Shown: positions 12,291 to 13,493 of the stretch, piece by piece | Numbering within the stretch: the first letter of the stretch is position 1 | Layout: the number at the start of each line of letters is the position of its first letter | Origin: an uncultured Oscillospiraceae bacterium | GTDB taxonomy: Bacteria > Bacillota > Clostridia > Oscillospirales > Ruminococcaceae | Direction of reading: 5' to 3' | Assembly (NCBI GenBank): GCA_934408835.1 | Contig: CAKRVU010000011.1 | Location: 1 to 13,493 of the forward strand | DNA: 13,493 nucleotides | Notes under the pieces: generated by a model | The model's input: only the letters and a program-made list of their open reading frames with translations | The model's database searches: none | Told to the model about the DNA's origin: nothing | Translations under genes and position numbers: made by a program

Positions 12291-12914
12291 ATGAATATTT
12301 TAATCATTGGATGCGGACGGCTTGGCTCTCGGCTTGCCAGCGTTCTCGATTTACAGGGGCATGACATCGTTGTAATCGAAAGCGACCCGGAGCGTCTCAA
12401 CCAGCTGGACGACAGCTTTGACGGACTGATGATACAGGGGAATCCCATTGATTTGGATGTAATGAAATCAGCCGGAATCGAGGGCTGCGATTATGTGCTC
12501 TGTCTCAGTCCAAACGATAACCAGAATTTGATGGCGTCGCAAATCGCGCGGAACATTTTCCATGTTCAGTATATCATCGCGCGGGTGCTCGATCCGGTTA
12601 AGGCGCATGTTTATGAGACGCTTGGGATCGACACCATTTGTCCCACCACGCTGGCGTTTGAAGCGATTTGCTCCAGCCTCTTTACGGCGGGGGACAATAA
12701 AATCATCCACTACGGCGGTTCGACTCTCGAAATGAACGCGGTTCCGTACGAGCGTTGGATGAAGGGGAAGAAGCTGTCTGAGATCGAAAACATTTATGAT
12801 TATCGGCTGCTTGGATTTATTGACAAAAATAAAAAAATAACCCTGTATACCGATGAGAAAAACCGGGCGATCACCGAATCCGATTGCCTGTTGTTCGCTA
12901 CAGTGATTGATTGA
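12291..12914 (+). CDS. trkA: TrkA/KtrA-type RCK potassium-uptake regulatory protein (first copy)
   Basis: This 207-aa cytoplasmic protein is the gating subunit type that assembles with a TrkH/KtrB potassium channel. The N-terminal RCK_N Rossmann domain shows ILIIGCGRLGSRLA (3-16) and an acidic E30 at the end of the second strand, typical of NAD(H) binding. A D/N-rich SPNDNQNL turn and an RCK_C-like domain (about 137-207) follow. The ATG at 12291 is chosen because family text begins there; its AAAGGAT ribosome site is weak and about 12 nt away. The second RCK gene follows after 17 bp in the same direction, so the two form an operon. The channel gene is not in the window. Confidence 0.9.
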   Translation: MNILIIGCGRLGSRLASVLDLQGHDIVVIESDPERLNQLDDSFDGLMIQGNPIDLDVMKSAGIEGCDYVLCLSPNDNQNLMASQIARNIFHVQYIIARVLDPVKAHVYETLGIDTICPTTLAFEAICSSLFTAGDNKIIHYGGSTLEMNAVPYERWMKGKKLSEIENIYDYRLLGFIDKNKKITLYTDEKNRAITESDCLLFATVID

Positions 12915-12931
12915 GGAAGGAGCGCTTTGTT

Positions 12932-13493
12932 ATGAATATTGTGATTGTAGGCGCGGGGACGATCGGCTATTATCTCACACGCTCTCTCCTTGGCGGAAAG
13001 CATGAAATTAAGTTGATTGAAGCTTCTAAAACCCGGTGTATGCTCGCCGCTGACAAGCTGGAGGTAACTGTGATTCACGGAGACGGGACTCAGGTGAGCG
13101 TCTTGAAAAAAGCGGGGACGCACAAGGCGGATGTTCTGGTTGCTGTGACTGGGAACGATGAGAACAACTTTGTATGCGCCCAGCTTGCCAAGAGACATTT
13201 TGGAGTTAAAAGCACCATTGCGCGGGCAAACAACCCTCAGAATATTGAAGCAATGAAGAAGATTGCGGCTGACATCGTTGTTTCCAGTGCCGATATCATC
13301 TCGAACATCATTGAACAGGAAGTGGACAGCGTTGGGATGCGGCTTGTCACCCGTCTTTCGATGGGGGATTCCTCCGTTTTGGAATTCATTGTCAATCAAG
13401 ACGATCCCATTGAAGGGAAATGCCTGAGCGAGATTTCTCTGCCGAAGGATACGCTGATTATTACGATTTTGCGGGGCGGAAAGTCCATCATAC
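12932..13493 (+). CDS. trkA: TrkA/KtrA-type RCK protein (second copy), 3' end beyond the window
   Basis: The frame is open from ATG 12932 to the window edge, 187 complete codons. It starts MNIVIVGAGTIGYYLTRSLL, another RCK_N nucleotide-binding fold, with E30 in KLIEAS and HGDGT further on. Around residue 150 an RCK_C-like part begins (LEFIVNQDDPIEGKCLSEIS). AAGGAG (12917-12922) lies 9 nt before the start. It is not a duplicate of the first copy; the two have clearly different sequences. In Clostridia such pairs or long TrkA proteins commonly precede a trkH gene, expected just to the right. Confidence 0.9.
   Translation, partial: MNIVIVGAGTIGYYLTRSLLGGKHEIKLIEASKTRCMLAADKLEVTVIHGDGTQVSVLKKAGTHKADVLVAVTGNDENNFVCAQLAKRHFGVKSTIARANNPQNIEAMKKIAADIVVSSADIISNIIEQEVDSVGMRLVTRLSMGDSSVLEFIVNQDDPIEGKCLSEISLPKDTLIITILRGGKSII

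Overview
The window looks like chromosome of a spore-forming, anaerobic, moderate-GC Bacillota of class Clostridia (Oscillospirales-like is my guess from overall feel). The signs are strong AGGAGG-type ribosome sites, consensus sigma-A promoters with 17-bp spacers, U-tract hairpin terminators, a GerA-family spore protein, a PTS, an AdhE-like iron alcohol dehydrogenase and paired RCK potassium-uptake proteins. Most genes are ordinary core genes on the minus strand.

Layout from left to right. (1) 1-240: tRNA-Thr(UGU) and tRNA-Pro(UGG), minus strand, with one promoter. (2) 387-1751: a monocistronic iron-dependent alcohol dehydrogenase with its own promoter and terminator. (3) 1752-2830: a small accessory pocket without a large gene. 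It holds two perfectly spaced, convergent promoters firing toward each other around a 37-codon ORF with an excellent ribosome site. The two predicted transcripts share the same 5' sequence and overlap at the 3' end of the ORF. This is the architecture of a type I toxin-antitoxin or other antisense-controlled small-peptide module and is the most interesting object here. Next to it are a 21-codon ORF with a structured tail and protein-like debris. (4) 2828-4018: rplM-rpsI (L13, S9) with a long structured leader. (5) 4029-9544: ptsI, a Glc-family PTS EIICB carrying two EIIB domains, and a stand-alone SpoVAF/GerA-type spore membrane protein, all minus strand and separated by hairpins that look regulatory or terminating. 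No ptsH or EIIA gene is in the window. (6) 9545-10926: an AT-rich stretch with a 26-codon upstream ORF, an 11-bp inverted repeat and a plus-strand HTH-SLOG (DUF1273/YpsA-like) fusion gene. (7) 10929-11077: initiator tRNA-fMet with a promoter and a leader hairpin. (8) 11104-12183: an acidic membrane-anchored small protein and rsmE, minus strand. (9) 12216-13493: a plus-strand operon of two TrkA/RCK-type potassium-uptake regulators, the second cut by the window edge.

Functionally, the EI protein would pass phosphate from PEP through HPr and an EIIA encoded elsewhere to the duplicated EIIB domains during uptake of a hexose or alpha-glucoside, and the alcohol dehydrogenase would reoxidise NAD(P)H in the resulting fermentation. 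The rest is translation machinery, ion homeostasis and sporulation. All promoter, terminator and RNA-structure calls were made by eye from sequence matches and have no experimental support here.
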